Shown here piece by piece: positions 34,710 through 42,906 of a stretch of DNA of 64,000 nucleotides. The stretch is from positions 1 to 64,000 of the forward strand of contig SVLW01000006.1 in the NCBI GenBank assembly GCA_015067705.1, given 5' to 3'. The notes beneath the pieces are model-generated. The model saw only the letters and a list, made by a program, of their open reading frames with translations. It searched no databases and was not told the DNA's origin. Made by a program: the position numbers and the translations under genes. This DNA comes from Oscillospiraceae bacterium (GTDB lineage: Bacteria > Bacillota > Clostridia > Oscillospirales > QAMX01). Positions within the stretch are counted from its first letter, which is position 1, and every line of letters starts with the position of its first letter.

Positions 34710-35894
34710 TCAGTTTTCTTTTGCCTGCAGATCCTGCTCATGGCGCTCCATCAGCTGATGAATGCGCTGTACAGGGGACAGGAGACTGGAGATGGACATA
34801 TCGTGGTTCAGGACATTCACGATATGTGCGATATACTTGGACATATTCACTTCCTGATACCACGGACGCTCCAGGAGGGCCGGCTCGCGGTAGATCAGGT
34901 TGGTGGTGAAAATCTTATCGAAGAGGCCGTCCTGATAGGCCTTATCAAACTTTTCATAGCCCTCATTGAAGAGGCCGAAGGTGGAGAAGACGAAGATGCG
35001 GCGGGCCTTGCGCTCCTTTAACTGGCGCACCACGTCGATCATGGATTCGCCGGAGGAGATCATGTCGTCCACCACGATCACGTCCTTGCCCTCCACATTG
35101 TCGCCCAGGAAGACGTGCGCCACAATGGGATTGCGGCCATTGACCACGCGGCTGTAGTCGCGGCGCTTATAGAACATACCCAGGTCAACGCCCATCACGG
35201 AGGTGTAGTAAATGCAGCGGTTCATGGCGCCCTCGTCGGGGGAGATGACCATGAGATGGTCGCTGTCGATCTTCACATCCGGCACGGTATTCACCAGCGC
35301 TTTGATCATCTGATAAGTGGGATGGACATTTTCAAAGCCGGAGAGCGGAATGGCATTCTGCACGCGGGGATCGTGTGCGTCAAAGGTGATGATATTCTCA
35401 ACGCCCATGTTCACCAGTTCCTGCAGCATAATGGCGCAGTCCAGGGATTCACGGGTGGCACGCTTATGCTGGCGGCCTTCGTAGAGCATGGTCATAATGA
35501 CCGTGATACGGCGGGCCTTACCGCCAATCGCACCGATGATACGCTTTAAGTCCTGGAAATGCTCGTCCGGGGTCATGCGGGCCTTCTGACCGTAGAAGTC
35601 ATAGGTCAGGCCGTGGTTGAAGAGATCGGCCACAATAAAGATATCCAGACCGCGGACGGAGTCCGGGATCATGGCCTTGCCCTCACCGGTGCCGAAACGG
35701 GGGCAATTGACGGGGATCTGATAGGTATCGCGCATATATCCGCCGGACAGAGACTGCGGAATGGAATGCAGGTCCCGGCGCCAGTTGGTGATATAACAGT
35801 CAACCTGTTCTGCCAGAGCTTCGCTGCCGGGCATTGCAATGATGCCAAGCGCACCTACGGGCATTGTATAAAGATCTTCATAGGCTTCGGCCAT
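34710..35894 (-). CDS. prs: Ribose-phosphate pyrophosphokinase, long clostridial form
   Basis: 394 residues, about 75 longer than the classic enzyme. Makes PRPP from ribose 5-phosphate and ATP. The PRPP loop is VIVVDDMISSGESMIDV, and a catalytic-His region reads TFDAHDPRVQNAIP. The usual flexible-loop motif (ARQDR) is replaced by YEGRQHKRATRESL, and there are insertions around residues 45-80 and 320-350. ATG 35894 has TTGGAGG 6 nt upstream. PRPP feeds pyrE as well as purine, His and Trp synthesis. Confidence 0.9.
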   Translation of the reverse strand: MAEAYEDLYTMPVGALGIIAMPGSEALAEQVDCYITNWRRDLHSIPQSLSGGYMRDTYQIPVNCPRFGTGEGKAMIPDSVRGLDIFIVADLFNHGLTYDFYGQKARMTPDEHFQDLKRIIGAIGGKARRITVIMTMLYEGRQHKRATRESLDCAIMLQELVNMGVENIITFDAHDPRVQNAIPLSGFENVHPTYQMIKALVNTVPDVKIDSDHLMVISPDEGAMNRCIYYTSVMGVDLGMFYKRRDYSRVVNGRNPIVAHVFLGDNVEGKDVIVVDDMISSGESMIDVVRQLKERKARRIFVFSTFGLFNEGYEKFDKAYQDGLFDKIFTTNLIYREPALLERPWYQEVNMSKYIAHIVNVLNHDMSISSLLSPVQRIHQLMERHEQDLQAKEN

Positions 35895-35962
35895 GTCAAA
35901 CCTCCAAGTATCTCCGGCGGGGCCGGACATTTTTCATGATGTTGGCTCTGTTCCTTTGCTAT

Positions 35963-36601
35963 CTATCCGCCCTTATCATAACACAATCCCTTCCCGCTTT
36001 CAATCGTTTGCCCATGCATCAGAACATCAGAAATACCGCGGCACATTCTGCGGCCTTTTTGTTGATTTTGATGAAACAGGTGATTTTCTAACACATTTGC
36101 CGAATTTCCCGGCAAAAACCGCCGAAAAATGAAAAATCCTCCCGCCAAAACCGGCAGGAGGAAGGCGCTTTTCAATTCACTTTTTTTCCAAAAAAACTCC
36201 TGCGTGGAGGGCTGTGCCCAGAGCTCCGGCAGAATGCCGGGATAAGTAATGGCCACGGGCAGATCGTCGAAGAGGGCCGTCTCCGCCATTTCGCTTTCCG
36301 GAATGGGTCCAAGGGTCTCGATCTCCGCGAAAAAGACCCGGCCGGTGGCGCTGCCGTGTTCGTCCCCCGCTTTGTAATCAAATGCTTCAGAGAGCGTATA
36401 GCGCAGGGCACCGGATTCCTCCCAGAGTTCCCGGCGGGCCGCCTGGGTCACAGTCTCCCCCGCCTCCACATGGCCGCCCTGGGTCTCCCAGGTATCCCGC
36501 TCCTGATGCCGGGAGAGCAGGAGCTTTCCCTGATACCGGGAGAGGATCACCACATACCGGTAGGGCGCCAGTTCCCCGATGGGCGCGACATAACTGTACA
36601 T
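35963..36601 (-). CDS. Nudix hydrolase with suspicious C-terminal read-through
   Basis: As written, 212 residues from ATG 36601. The Nudix box (GGHVEAGETVTQAARRELWE then ESGA) and the N-terminal domain are normal and end naturally near QEFFWKK. The last 70 codons then read through a rho-independent terminator (36132-36162) and into the prs promoter, which is not credible coding sequence. The junction is a run of seven A on the coding strand (TGGAAAAAAAGTGAATTGA). With six A the protein would end W-K-K-V-N-stop at 36172. Sequencing error, a real one-base shift or slippage could explain it. Likely substrate is an oxidised or modified nucleotide. Confidence 0.7.
   Translation of the reverse strand: MYSYVAPIGELAPYRYVVILSRYQGKLLLSRHQERDTWETQGGHVEAGETVTQAARRELWEESGALRYTLSEAFDYKAGDEHGSATGRVFFAEIETLGPIPESEMAETALFDDLPVAITYPGILPELWAQPSTQEFFWKKSELKSAFLLPVLAGGFFIFRRFLPGNSANVLENHLFHQNQQKGRRMCRGISDVLMHGQTIESGKGLCYDKGG
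35975..36003 (-). promoter_or_regulatory. Promoter of prs
   Basis: TTGAAA (36003-35998), 17 bp, TATGAT (35980-35975). It lies within the apparent 3' extension of the upstream Nudix gene. Confidence 0.65.
36132..36162 (-). terminator. Terminator of the lexA-Nudix operon
   Basis: 10-bp stem TCCTCCCGCC / GGCAGGAGGA (one G-U pair in RNA), followed on the minus strand by T5. Confidence 0.8.
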
Positions 36602-36614
36602 CCCGTCACCGTCC

Positions 36615-37226
36615 TTAACAGCCAAAATCCCGATAAAGACCCACGACTTTGCCGAGGATCACGGCGCCGCGGGCGGGAATGGGCTGGTACGCATCGTTTT
36701 CCGGCAGAAGGAGCACTTCATCGTTCTGGCAGTGGAGACGCTTCACCGTGGCCTCTTCGCCCAGAAGCGCCACCACGATCTCCCGATGCTCCGCCTCGTT
36801 CTGGCGGCGCACCACAATGGTGTCGCCGTCACAGATGCCGGCGCCGATCATGGAATCGCCCCGGACGCGCAGGGCAAAGAACTCGCCGCCCCGGTTGCCG
36901 GGATCATAGGGCAGATAGCCCTCGATGTCCTCCACCGCCAGAATGGGCTGGCCCGCCGTCACGCGGCCCAGAATCGGCACATTCTGCCAGTGTTCTCCGG
37001 CGGACTCACTGCCGGCGGTGCGGATGGCGCGCATCTTGTGCCCGTCCCGGGTGATATACCCCGCCCGATCCAGCGTTTTCAGATGGGCATGCACCGTGGA
37101 CGGGGAACGCAGACCCACCGCCTCACCGATTTCGCGCACGGAGGGCGGAAAGCCGTTTTCCCGGGAAAAAGCCTGGATATATTCAAAAATTTCCATTTGT
37201 TTTTCAGACAGCTTCGCAAGCGCCAT
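36615..37226 (-). CDS. lexA: LexA repressor
   Basis: 203 residues from ATG 37226 (AAGGAGG upstream). N-terminal winged helix (FPPSVREIGEAVGLRSPSTV), cleavage site Ala91-Gly92 (VTAGQPI), and the Ser125 / Lys162 protease dyad in RGDSMIG and ATVKRL. It represses SOS genes until RecA-ssDNA triggers self-cleavage. A LexA-type box lies in its own upstream region, so autoregulation is expected. Co-transcribed with the Nudix gene, whose start follows 13 nt later. Confidence 0.95.
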   Translation of the reverse strand: MALAKLSEKQMEIFEYIQAFSRENGFPPSVREIGEAVGLRSPSTVHAHLKTLDRAGYITRDGHKMRAIRTAGSESAGEHWQNVPILGRVTAGQPILAVEDIEGYLPYDPGNRGGEFFALRVRGDSMIGAGICDGDTIVVRRQNEAEHREIVVALLGEEATVKRLHCQNDEVLLLPENDAYQPIPARGAVILGKVVGLYRDFGC

Positions 37227-37289
37227 AGACAAGAGCCTCCTTGTTCCATGCGGCAGGAAAGAGTGCCGCCGTCTCTGACTTCTGCGTTT

Positions 37290-37318
37290 AGTATAACACA
37301 ATCCTCTCAAAAAAGCAA
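37290..37318 (-). promoter_or_regulatory. lexA promoter
   Basis: TATACT -10 (37295-37290) and TTGCTT -35 (37318-37313), 17-bp spacer; the -35 overlaps the LexA-type operator. Confidence 0.6.
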
Positions 37319-37328
37319 ACATTTGTTC
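37317..37328. promoter_or_regulatory. Candidate LexA operator (SOS box)
   Basis: AAACATTTGTTC, one mismatch from the Gram-positive half-site pair GAAC-N4-GTTC. It covers the lexA -35 region and is 43 bp from the acpP -35. Confidence 0.6.
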
Positions 37329-37370
37329 AAGTTCTTTTTGTCTTTTCTTGGAAAAATGTATACGGAACCG

Positions 37371-37399
37371 TTGACAGCATAGAAAATCCGTATTATGAT
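37371..37399 (+). promoter_or_regulatory. acpP promoter
   Basis: TTGACA (37371-37376), 17 bp, TATGAT (37394-37399). Confidence 0.8.
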
Positions 37400-37437
37400 A
37401 ATAGCGATAATCAGGTAAGCAGTTTAGGAGGATGTAC

Positions 37438-37665
37438 ATGATTTTCGAAAAGGTAGCCGGCATTCTGGCCAGCCAGCTTGGCGCAGATGAGAATTCCATC
37501 ACCGAGGACACCGATGTTGTCAGCGATCTGGGTGCAGATTCCCTTGACGTGGTGACGCTTTTGATGTGCATTGAGGATGAATTCGGCGTAACAGTGGAAG
37601 ACGATGAGGCACAGGAGCTTCGTCAGGTCGGCGACATTGTTGCCTATATCGAGGCACACATCTGA
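37438..37665 (+). CDS. acpP: Acyl carrier protein
   Basis: 75 residues, strongly acidic, starting at ATG 37438 with TAGGAGG 6 nt upstream; an ATG at 37432 is too close to the site. Phosphopantetheine attaches to Ser35 in LGADSLDVV; helix III/IV region FGVTVEDDEAQEL is normal. Carries acyl chains for fatty-acid synthesis. No fab gene is adjacent; it sits alone between lexA and spo0A, so it may be the housekeeping or an accessory ACP. Confidence 0.93.
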   Translation: MIFEKVAGILASQLGADENSITEDTDVVSDLGADSLDVVTLLMCIEDEFGVTVEDDEAQELRQVGDIVAYIEAHI

Positions 37666-37689
37666 GTGACTACCAAAATTTCATCATAA

Positions 37690-37725
37690 AAGACGGCACG
37701 GAGCCATTCCGTGCCGTCTTTTTTT
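37690..37725. terminator. Bidirectional rho-independent terminator
   Basis: 13-bp stem AAGACGGCACGGA / TCCGTGCCGTCTT with T7 tail; between convergent acpP and spo0A. Confidence 0.9.
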
Positions 37726-38495
37726 CAGCTGGTTTTCAGTTCCAGGCGGAGTTTGTCCGCCAGCATGGAGATGAACTCCGAATTGGTGGGCTTGCCCTTG
37801 GTCTGGGACACCGTATAGCCAAAGACCCGCTGCAAGGTCTCCACGTCGCCCCGATCCCAGGCCACTTCGATGGCATGGCGAATGGCCCGCTCCACCCGGG
37901 AGGAGGTGGTGTCATAGTGCCGCGCCACCGTGGGATAGAGTACCTTCGTGATCGCGTTGATGATGTTCATGTCGCGGACCGTCATCATAATGGCGTCCCG
38001 CAGATACTGATAGCCCTTGATATGAGCGGGAACGCCTACCTCGTGGATCATATTGGTGACGCGCACCTCTAAATCCACTTCCTGCCGCTGGCCAAAGTCC
38101 TGGGGATCCGTCCGGCGTAGCCGGTGATTCGTCACAATGCGCTCTGCCAGGGCGTGCATATCAAAGGGCTTCCGGATGAAATAGCCGACCCCCAGATCCA
38201 CGGCCTCCCGCAGGGCCTCGTCGCTGGAAAACTTCGACATCACATAGACATTGGGCCGGCGGGCATAGCCCTGCTTCTGAATCTCCCGCACTGCGGATAA
38301 TCCATCCAGCGGCGGCAGCATCATGTCGATCATCACAAGATCCGGCTGCCACTCCCCAATGAGCCGCAGCAGGGTCTCCCGATCCAGCGCATATCCCAAA
38401 ACCTCGATCCCGTCATATTCTCCCAACACGGAGAGAAGCGTATCTCTGCATTCACTGTCGCAGTCCGCGACCAGCACTTTTATTTTACTATCCAT
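37725..38495 (-). CDS. spo0A: Sporulation master regulator Spo0A
   Basis: 256 residues. Receiver domain with Asp57 ([12 protein letters not shown]), Ser in VMSKFS, Lys in IRKPFD; C-terminal Spo0A DNA-binding domain with [35 protein letters not shown] and KPTNSEFI. Phosphorylated Spo0A starts endospore formation and binds TTGTCGAA boxes; one such box lies about 220 bp upstream. Gene order spoIVB-spo0A is conserved in Bacillus and Clostridium. GCGAGG lies 9 nt before ATG 38495. Confidence 0.97.
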   Translation of the reverse strand: MDSKIKVLVADCDSECRDTLLSVLGEYDGIEVLGYALDRETLLRLIGEWQPDLVMIDMMLPPLDGLSAVREIQKQGYARRPNVYVMSKFSSDEALREAVDLGVGYFIRKPFDMHALAERIVTNHRLRRTDPQDFGQRQEVDLEVRVTNMIHEVGVPAHIKGYQYLRDAIMMTVRDMNIINAITKVLYPTVARHYDTTSSRVERAIRHAIEVAWDRGDVETLQRVFGYTVSQTKGKPTNSEFISMLADKLRLELKTS

Positions 38496-38547
38496 TCACC
38501 GAACCTCGCCTTTCTCTTATGAATTCCGTACCAATAATTTACCATAT

Positions 38548-38642
38548 TTTTCCAGTTGGAACAAGTGGGAACTGGAAAATTTTACCATCTCAATTTGCAC
38601 GATTTTGCAGCCGTCTAGTTGTGCGTTTTGCACAACTAGACG
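38548..38642. repeat. Two inverted repeats upstream of spo0A
   Basis: TTTTCCAGTT (38548-38557) with AACTGGAAAA (38570-38579), and a perfect 13-bp pair CGTCTAGTTGTGC (38612-38624) / GCACAACTAGACG (38630-38642) with a 5-nt loop. Neither has a T-run on either side, so they are probably operators or mRNA structures rather than terminators. Confidence 0.6.
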
Positions 38643-38693
38643 TGGAAACCGTTCCAATTTGCAACAAATTTCCCCCAAAATCATGCAGTTCCC

Positions 38694-38720
38694 GTCGAAA
38701 CGGCCATGGAATTGTCGAAA
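38694..38720 (+). promoter_or_regulatory. Candidate 0A boxes
   Basis: TTGTCGAA (38712-38719) is an exact Spo0A box; a second GTCGAAA (38694-38700) is exactly 20 bp away in the same orientation, about two helical turns. They lie between spoIVB and spo0A. Confidence 0.5.
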
Positions 38721-38763
38721 AATGTGCCCGGAGAAAAGCGGCGGAGCGGTGCCCCGACAGGGC

Positions 38764-39786
38764 TTATCCTGCCAGTTCGGCTTCCAGCATATTGCCAATC
38801 AGGATGCCGTAGCCCTTGGTCGGTTCATTGACCAGCACATGGGTCACCGCGCCCACCAGCTTGCCGTTCTGCAGGATGGGACTGCCGCTCATCCCCTGGA
38901 CGATGCCGCCGCTGATCCCGATGAGCGCCGGATCGGTCACCTCGATGAGCATATCCCGGTGGCCATCCGTCTCCCCGTGATAAAGCGCGGCAATGCGGAT
39001 CGTGTATTCCTGCACCGCTTCGCCCTCCACACAGGAGAGGATCACCGCTTCTCCCAGTTCCACTTCCCCGGCCTTTGCCACGGGACAGCATTTTCCCTCC
39101 GGGATCCCCTCCAGTTGTCCGAAGATCCCGGAAGGGGTATTCTTCTCTACACTGCCGATCCGAGCCTCCGGCTCGAAAGAGCCCTGCAGCTCGCCGGGTT
39201 CTCCGGCGCATCCCCGCTTCACGCCCTCCACGGCGGAGTGCAGCAGATCGCCGCCGGCGATCTCCACCAGTTTCCCGGAATCCTGGTCATTGATCCCATG
39301 GCCCAGGGCGCCGTACTTCCCGCTTTCCGGGTCATAAAAAGTCAGCGTCCCGATGCCCAGAAGATCGTCCCGTACAAAAACGCCGATCCGCAGCCGGCCA
39401 TCCTCTGCGGCCGACGGCTTTACCGTCACTTCCAGTTCCTCGGTACCTCTCCTGACCAGGATCCGCACATCTTCTCCCGCGGCCTGCAGGGCGCTCTGCA
39501 TCTCCTCCGCCCGATCAATGGGATTGCCGTTGATGGAGAGCAGGATGTCGCCCTCCCGGATCCCGGCATCTCTGGCCGGATAGACGGCGCCGCCGGCCGT
39601 CTGTACCGCAGAAAGACCCACCACCCGGACGCCCTCCATGGAAAGGCTGATCCCGGCGGTCTTGCCCAGCGGCACCAGCTGTTCCGCGTCCTGCAGCGCT
39701 GCATGCGCAGTACTGCCCGACCACAGGAACAGCAGACACATCAGGACGGCGCAGAAGCGCCCTCCCCGATATACTCGATCATTCAC
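38764..39786 (-). CDS. spoIVB: SpoIVB signalling protease
   Basis: 340 residues from GTG 39786 (GAGG 8 nt upstream). N-terminal membrane/signal segment (FCAVLMCLLFLWSGSTAHA), PDZ domain (DAGIREGDILLSINGNPI), and the S55 serine-peptidase domain with catalytic His in GALGHGIND and Ser in QGMSGSPILQNGK. Secreted from the forespore to trigger sigma-K processing in the mother cell. Located immediately before spo0A as in Bacillus. Confidence 0.93.
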   Translation of the reverse strand: MNDRVYRGGRFCAVLMCLLFLWSGSTAHAALQDAEQLVPLGKTAGISLSMEGVRVVGLSAVQTAGGAVYPARDAGIREGDILLSINGNPIDRAEEMQSALQAAGEDVRILVRRGTEELEVTVKPSAAEDGRLRIGVFVRDDLLGIGTLTFYDPESGKYGALGHGINDQDSGKLVEIAGGDLLHSAVEGVKRGCAGEPGELQGSFEPEARIGSVEKNTPSGIFGQLEGIPEGKCCPVAKAGEVELGEAVILSCVEGEAVQEYTIRIAALYHGETDGHRDMLIEVTDPALIGISGGIVQGMSGSPILQNGKLVGAVTHVLVNEPTKGYGILIGNMLEAELAG

Positions 39787-40194
39787 ATTCACACCTCATC
39801 TTGTCTTTCGCGGTCATCTGCCCATGCAGTATGCCCGCAGAAGGAGGAAATCAAGCGGAGGTGCATCGTCAAAAAATAGGCTGGGTTTCCTGTTCTCACA
39901 TCGAACGGCGGCAGATCTTCTCCCTTTTCCTTTCTAAAGACCTCCGGTATTTCCACGGTTCCCCATGCCATCCAGGCCGCAGCACTGCACAGAGTATACC
40001 ACCGATTGTTGCAAAATACAATACGTGTTGCAATATTTATCAAAAATTTGCAACACGTAATCCCCCGGAACCGAAGCGGTCGAATTGTATCTTTTTTCTT
40101 AAGATTTTGCAGAATCCGTATCAAATATACAGATCTCATGCTATACTGTCTCTGAGCAGAACCGTATCGTAAAATAACAGCAAAGGAACATAAG
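39787..40194. other. 408-bp intergenic region with a GTTGCAA repeat
   Basis: No convincing gene. It holds GTTGCAA three times: 40008-40014, 40027-40033 and inverted 40048-40054. The last two form a perfect 12-bp inverted repeat TACGTGTTGCAA (40022-40033) / TTGCAACACGTA (40048-40059), typical of a repressor operator. An extended -10 for the next gene follows. The remainder shows nothing recognisable. Confidence 0.5.
40139..40147 (+). promoter_or_regulatory. Extended -10 promoter of the SanA-like gene
   Basis: TGCTATACT (TG extension at 40139, -10 40142-40147), no good -35, 48 nt before the start codon. Confidence 0.5.
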
Positions 40195-40884
40195 ATGAAA
40201 AAAACAGGAGTCAGACGACTGATGAAGCTTTTCCTCATTCTGTGCGCCGCGGGAATTCTCGTATACGCGGGCATCAATCTTTTCATGCTCTGGTATTCCG
40301 GCCGGTACATTCTCACGCCGGAGGAGGCCGCCGGAACGGACACGGACTGTGCGCTGGTGTTCGGCGCCAATGTGTGGTCCTCGGGACTGAGCCATATGCT
40401 GGAGGACCGGGTGAAAACCGGCATCGCGCTTTATGAATCCGGTGCGGTGGACCGCATCCTCATGAGCGGCGACCACGGCAGAGAGGACTATGACGAGGTC
40501 AACAGTATGAAGCGCTATGCCGTGGCGGAAGGCGTTCCGGCGGATGCGGTGTTTATGGATCATGCGGGTTTTTCCACTTATGAAACGGCATACCGGGCAC
40601 AGGCAGTATTTCAGGTGGAGAGCACCATTCTGGTGACGCAGAAGTATCATCTCTATCGGGCCATCTTTCTGGCCCGGATGATGGGCATCGAGGCATACGG
40701 CGTCGCGGCCGATCTGCGGCCCTATTATAACGATTTCTATAACCAGCTGCGGGAATCCCTGGCCCGGGTAAAGGACTTCGGCATGGTGATTCTGCGGCCG
40801 GAGCCCACGTACCTGGGCGAGGTGATCCCCATCTCCGGCAGCGGCAGCCAGACGGATGATACCGACGAGTATCGAAAAAACTAA
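40195..40884 (+). CDS. SanA/YdcF-like DUF218 membrane protein
   Basis: 229 residues. One N-terminal membrane segment (LMKLFLILCAAGILVYAGINLF), then a DUF218 domain outside the membrane: CALVFGANVW near residue 52, ILMSGDHG, EGVPADAVFMDHAGFSTYET and VTQKYHLYRAIFLAR. SanA of enteric bacteria affects vancomycin exclusion; related YdcF binds S-adenosylmethionine. AAGGAACATAAG precedes ATG 40195. The acidic C-terminal tail is low complexity. Role here is probably envelope-related. Confidence 0.85.
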   Translation: MKKTGVRRLMKLFLILCAAGILVYAGINLFMLWYSGRYILTPEEAAGTDTDCALVFGANVWSSGLSHMLEDRVKTGIALYESGAVDRILMSGDHGREDYDEVNSMKRYAVAEGVPADAVFMDHAGFSTYETAYRAQAVFQVESTILVTQKYHLYRAIFLARMMGIEAYGVAADLRPYYNDFYNQLRESLARVKDFGMVILRPEPTYLGEVIPISGSGSQTDDTDEYRKN

Positions 40885-40928
40885 GGCAGGATACCAAGCC
40901 TTGCCGCACGAGAGAGGAGCGCAGACGC

Positions 40929-41795
40929 ATGATCCGGATCATTGACACCTTTTCGCAGATCGATATGCTTTTCGGGCCGGATGGATTTGATCCCGAAAAG
41001 TGGGAAGCCTATATTGGTTCCGTTTCCGAAAACGCCGCCCGGATGTTCCGGGACGATCTGCAGGACTGTCTGGACAGCGGGGATCTTACTTATGAAAGCG
41101 ATATCCTGCCGATCCTGAATGCCGTAGAGCGGCATCCGGCCCTGGAGACGCTGCACGCCTCCTTTCTGAAGGTTACCGATCATCTGCAGGAAAAAGTTAT
41201 CGCGTGCTTTGGATGCACCCTTGAGATTGATATTGTGCTCTATGTGGGGCTCTGCAATGCGGCGGGATGGGTGACTGCGCTGGGCGGCAGGGATGTCATT
41301 TTGTTGGGCATTGAGAAGATTCTGGAACTGGGCTGGTGGGACGAGGACGCCATGTACGGGCTGATCTATCACGAGCTGGGGCACGTCTATCACAAGCAGT
41401 GCGGAAAATGGGAGCAGGAAAACCAGGACCGCGCCCATGCCTTTGTCTGGCAGCTATTCACCGAGGGGATCGCCATGGTGTTCGAGCAGACACTGGTGCA
41501 GGATTTCTCCTATTACCATCAGGACAAAGACGGATGGCAGGCATGGTGCAGGGCGCATTTCCGGCAGATTCTCTCAGATTTTGCCGCCGACTGTCCCACG
41601 ATGACCAGAGCCACCCAGCGGTATTTCGGCGACTGGGTATCCTATCACGGGCGGGGCGACGTGGGATATTATCTGGGCGCCAGATTTGTCCAGCACCTGA
41701 TGAAAGAAACGCGCCTTGACCAGCTCATCATGCGGGATGCAGCGCGTGTGTATCAGGACTTTCTCTCTTTTGCGGAACGCGAATCCGCCCTGTAA
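40929..41795 (+). CDS. Putative zinc metallopeptidase
   Basis: 288 residues without signal peptide. HELGH (HExxH) in GLIYHELGHVYHKQ with a downstream Glu in LFTEGIAMVFEQ suggests a gluzincin arrangement, resembling DUF2268-type predicted Zn proteases. AGGAG precedes ATG 40929. Situated 44 nt after the SanA-like gene and ended by a terminator. Substrate unknown. Confidence 0.75.
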   Translation: MIRIIDTFSQIDMLFGPDGFDPEKWEAYIGSVSENAARMFRDDLQDCLDSGDLTYESDILPILNAVERHPALETLHASFLKVTDHLQEKVIACFGCTLEIDIVLYVGLCNAAGWVTALGGRDVILLGIEKILELGWWDEDAMYGLIYHELGHVYHKQCGKWEQENQDRAHAFVWQLFTEGIAMVFEQTLVQDFSYYHQDKDGWQAWCRAHFRQILSDFAADCPTMTRATQRYFGDWVSYHGRGDVGYYLGARFVQHLMKETRLDQLIMRDAARVYQDFLSFAERESAL

Positions 41796-41803
41796 ACCGA
41801 ATC

Positions 41804-41839
41804 AAAAGCCGCGGATTTCAGAAATCCGCGGCTTTTTTC
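41804..41839. terminator. Bidirectional rho-independent terminator
   Basis: About 15-bp stem AAAGCCGCGGATTTC / GAAATCCGCGGCTTT with a 2-nt centre and T-run. Confidence 0.9.
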
Positions 41840-41870
41840 TATCGATATCGAATTGAGCAAACATCGCCGG

Positions 41871-42638
41871 TCAATCAGACTTTCTGGCGACCAGGAAAAA
41901 ACGGTGGATGTTTCCCTCCACGCATCCGGCTCTATCCAGGATGTCCTGCGCGGCAAGAAGGCCGGGCATACAGGCGTCAACGGAAAAGCCCGGGAATTCC
42001 CATTCAATGATACGCGCAAACCACACCAGCGCCCCTACATCAAAAAACCGGATGGGACGGAAGCACTCCTGTTCCTCCAGAATCTCAAACCCGCAATCCC
42101 GGAACTTCTTTGACGCGATCCGCAGGTATTGTTCCGGGAACGGCAGAGCTTTTGCCTCCGGCAGGAGAAGCGCCACGAGCTCCCGGTCGTTTTCTGCGCC
42201 CACCTGTTCCGTGATAAACAGCCCGCCCGGCTTCAGTACCCGATGGATCTCATGCGCGCGGAAATCACCATGCCGATTGAGAACCAGGTCAAACGAGGCG
42301 TCCGCAAAAGGCAGCACGTCGCCGCCGTCTGCCGGACGAAAATCGACCCCCAGAGGCAGAAGCGTCTTTTCACACAGCTCCACATTCGGCGGATAGGCCT
42401 CTGTCGCGCTGATGTTGGCGCAGGGATGCCCCAGAGACAGCAAAAACTCCCCGCCGCCGGTATCCACATCCAGGATCTTCCGATCCGGTTTCAGATAGTG
42501 AAGCACCGTACCGCGGTAATCCCAGGGCAGGTCTTCCTCCTCCGTATATCGTCCCGCGATGTGGGAAAAGTCCCACCCATGAATGTGGGCGGCCTCCTCT
42601 TCCGACCGCCAGAACGCGAGTAATTCTTTCTCCTTCAT
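41871..42638 (-). CDS. Class I SAM-dependent methyltransferase
   Basis: 255 residues. Motif I is KILDVDTGGGEF (SAM glycine loop), followed by TEAYPPNVE, DASFDLVLNRHGDF and the post-motif ILKPGGLFITEQVG (with VLKPGG). This is the Methyltransf_11/25 pattern. AAAGGAGCAGTATAG precedes ATG 42638. The mRNA leader is about 170 nt with an 11-bp inverted repeat. The target is unknown; the domain after SAM binding contains no hint. Confidence 0.85.
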   Translation of the reverse strand: MKEKELLAFWRSEEEAAHIHGWDFSHIAGRYTEEEDLPWDYRGTVLHYLKPDRKILDVDTGGGEFLLSLGHPCANISATEAYPPNVELCEKTLLPLGVDFRPADGGDVLPFADASFDLVLNRHGDFRAHEIHRVLKPGGLFITEQVGAENDRELVALLLPEAKALPFPEQYLRIASKKFRDCGFEILEEQECFRPIRFFDVGALVWFARIIEWEFPGFSVDACMPGLLAAQDILDRAGCVEGNIHRFFLVARKSD

Positions 42639-42683
42639 CTATACTGCTCCTTTTCATTCTGTTTTACTTTTTCATCATGATCA

Positions 42684-42751
42684 GGTACAGTAAACTGACA
42701 ACAAGTTTCAAAAATCCCGATCCAATCTGCTGCCAGATTCTTTACTGTACC
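42684..42751 (-). other. Inverted repeat in the methyltransferase leader
   Basis: GGTACAGTAAA (42684-42694) is the exact reverse complement of TTTACTGTACC (42741-42751), 46 bp apart, enclosing a small hairpin AATCTG-GCAG-CAGATT. No riboswitch class recognised. Confidence 0.45.
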
Positions 42752-42814
42752 GGGTGATTATCTCGGATTCGCCGCATCCTGTGCGTTCACCGCCTGTCCG
42801 GGTAAGATGCGTAT

Positions 42815-42842
42815 AGTATACCACAGATCCCGCGGCTTGCAA
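42815..42842 (-). promoter_or_regulatory. Candidate methyltransferase promoter
   Basis: TTGCAA (42842-42837), 16 bp, TATACT (42820-42815), far upstream of the start codon. Confidence 0.5.
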
Positions 42843-42873
42843 AGCTTCGGTGACAGCATGGCAAAAAGGATGT

Positions 42874-42906
42874 AAAAAGGCAGCGTATCCCTGAGGATAC
42901 GCTGCC
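42874..42906 (-). terminator. Terminator of the pit operon
   Basis: 12-bp stem GGCAGCGTATCC / GGATACGCTGCC with loop CTGA; minus-strand tail T5. Confidence 0.88.

Noticed and set aside
38612-38642. Rho-independent terminator downstream of spoIVB
   Set aside because: The 13-bp inverted repeat has no T-run on either strand.
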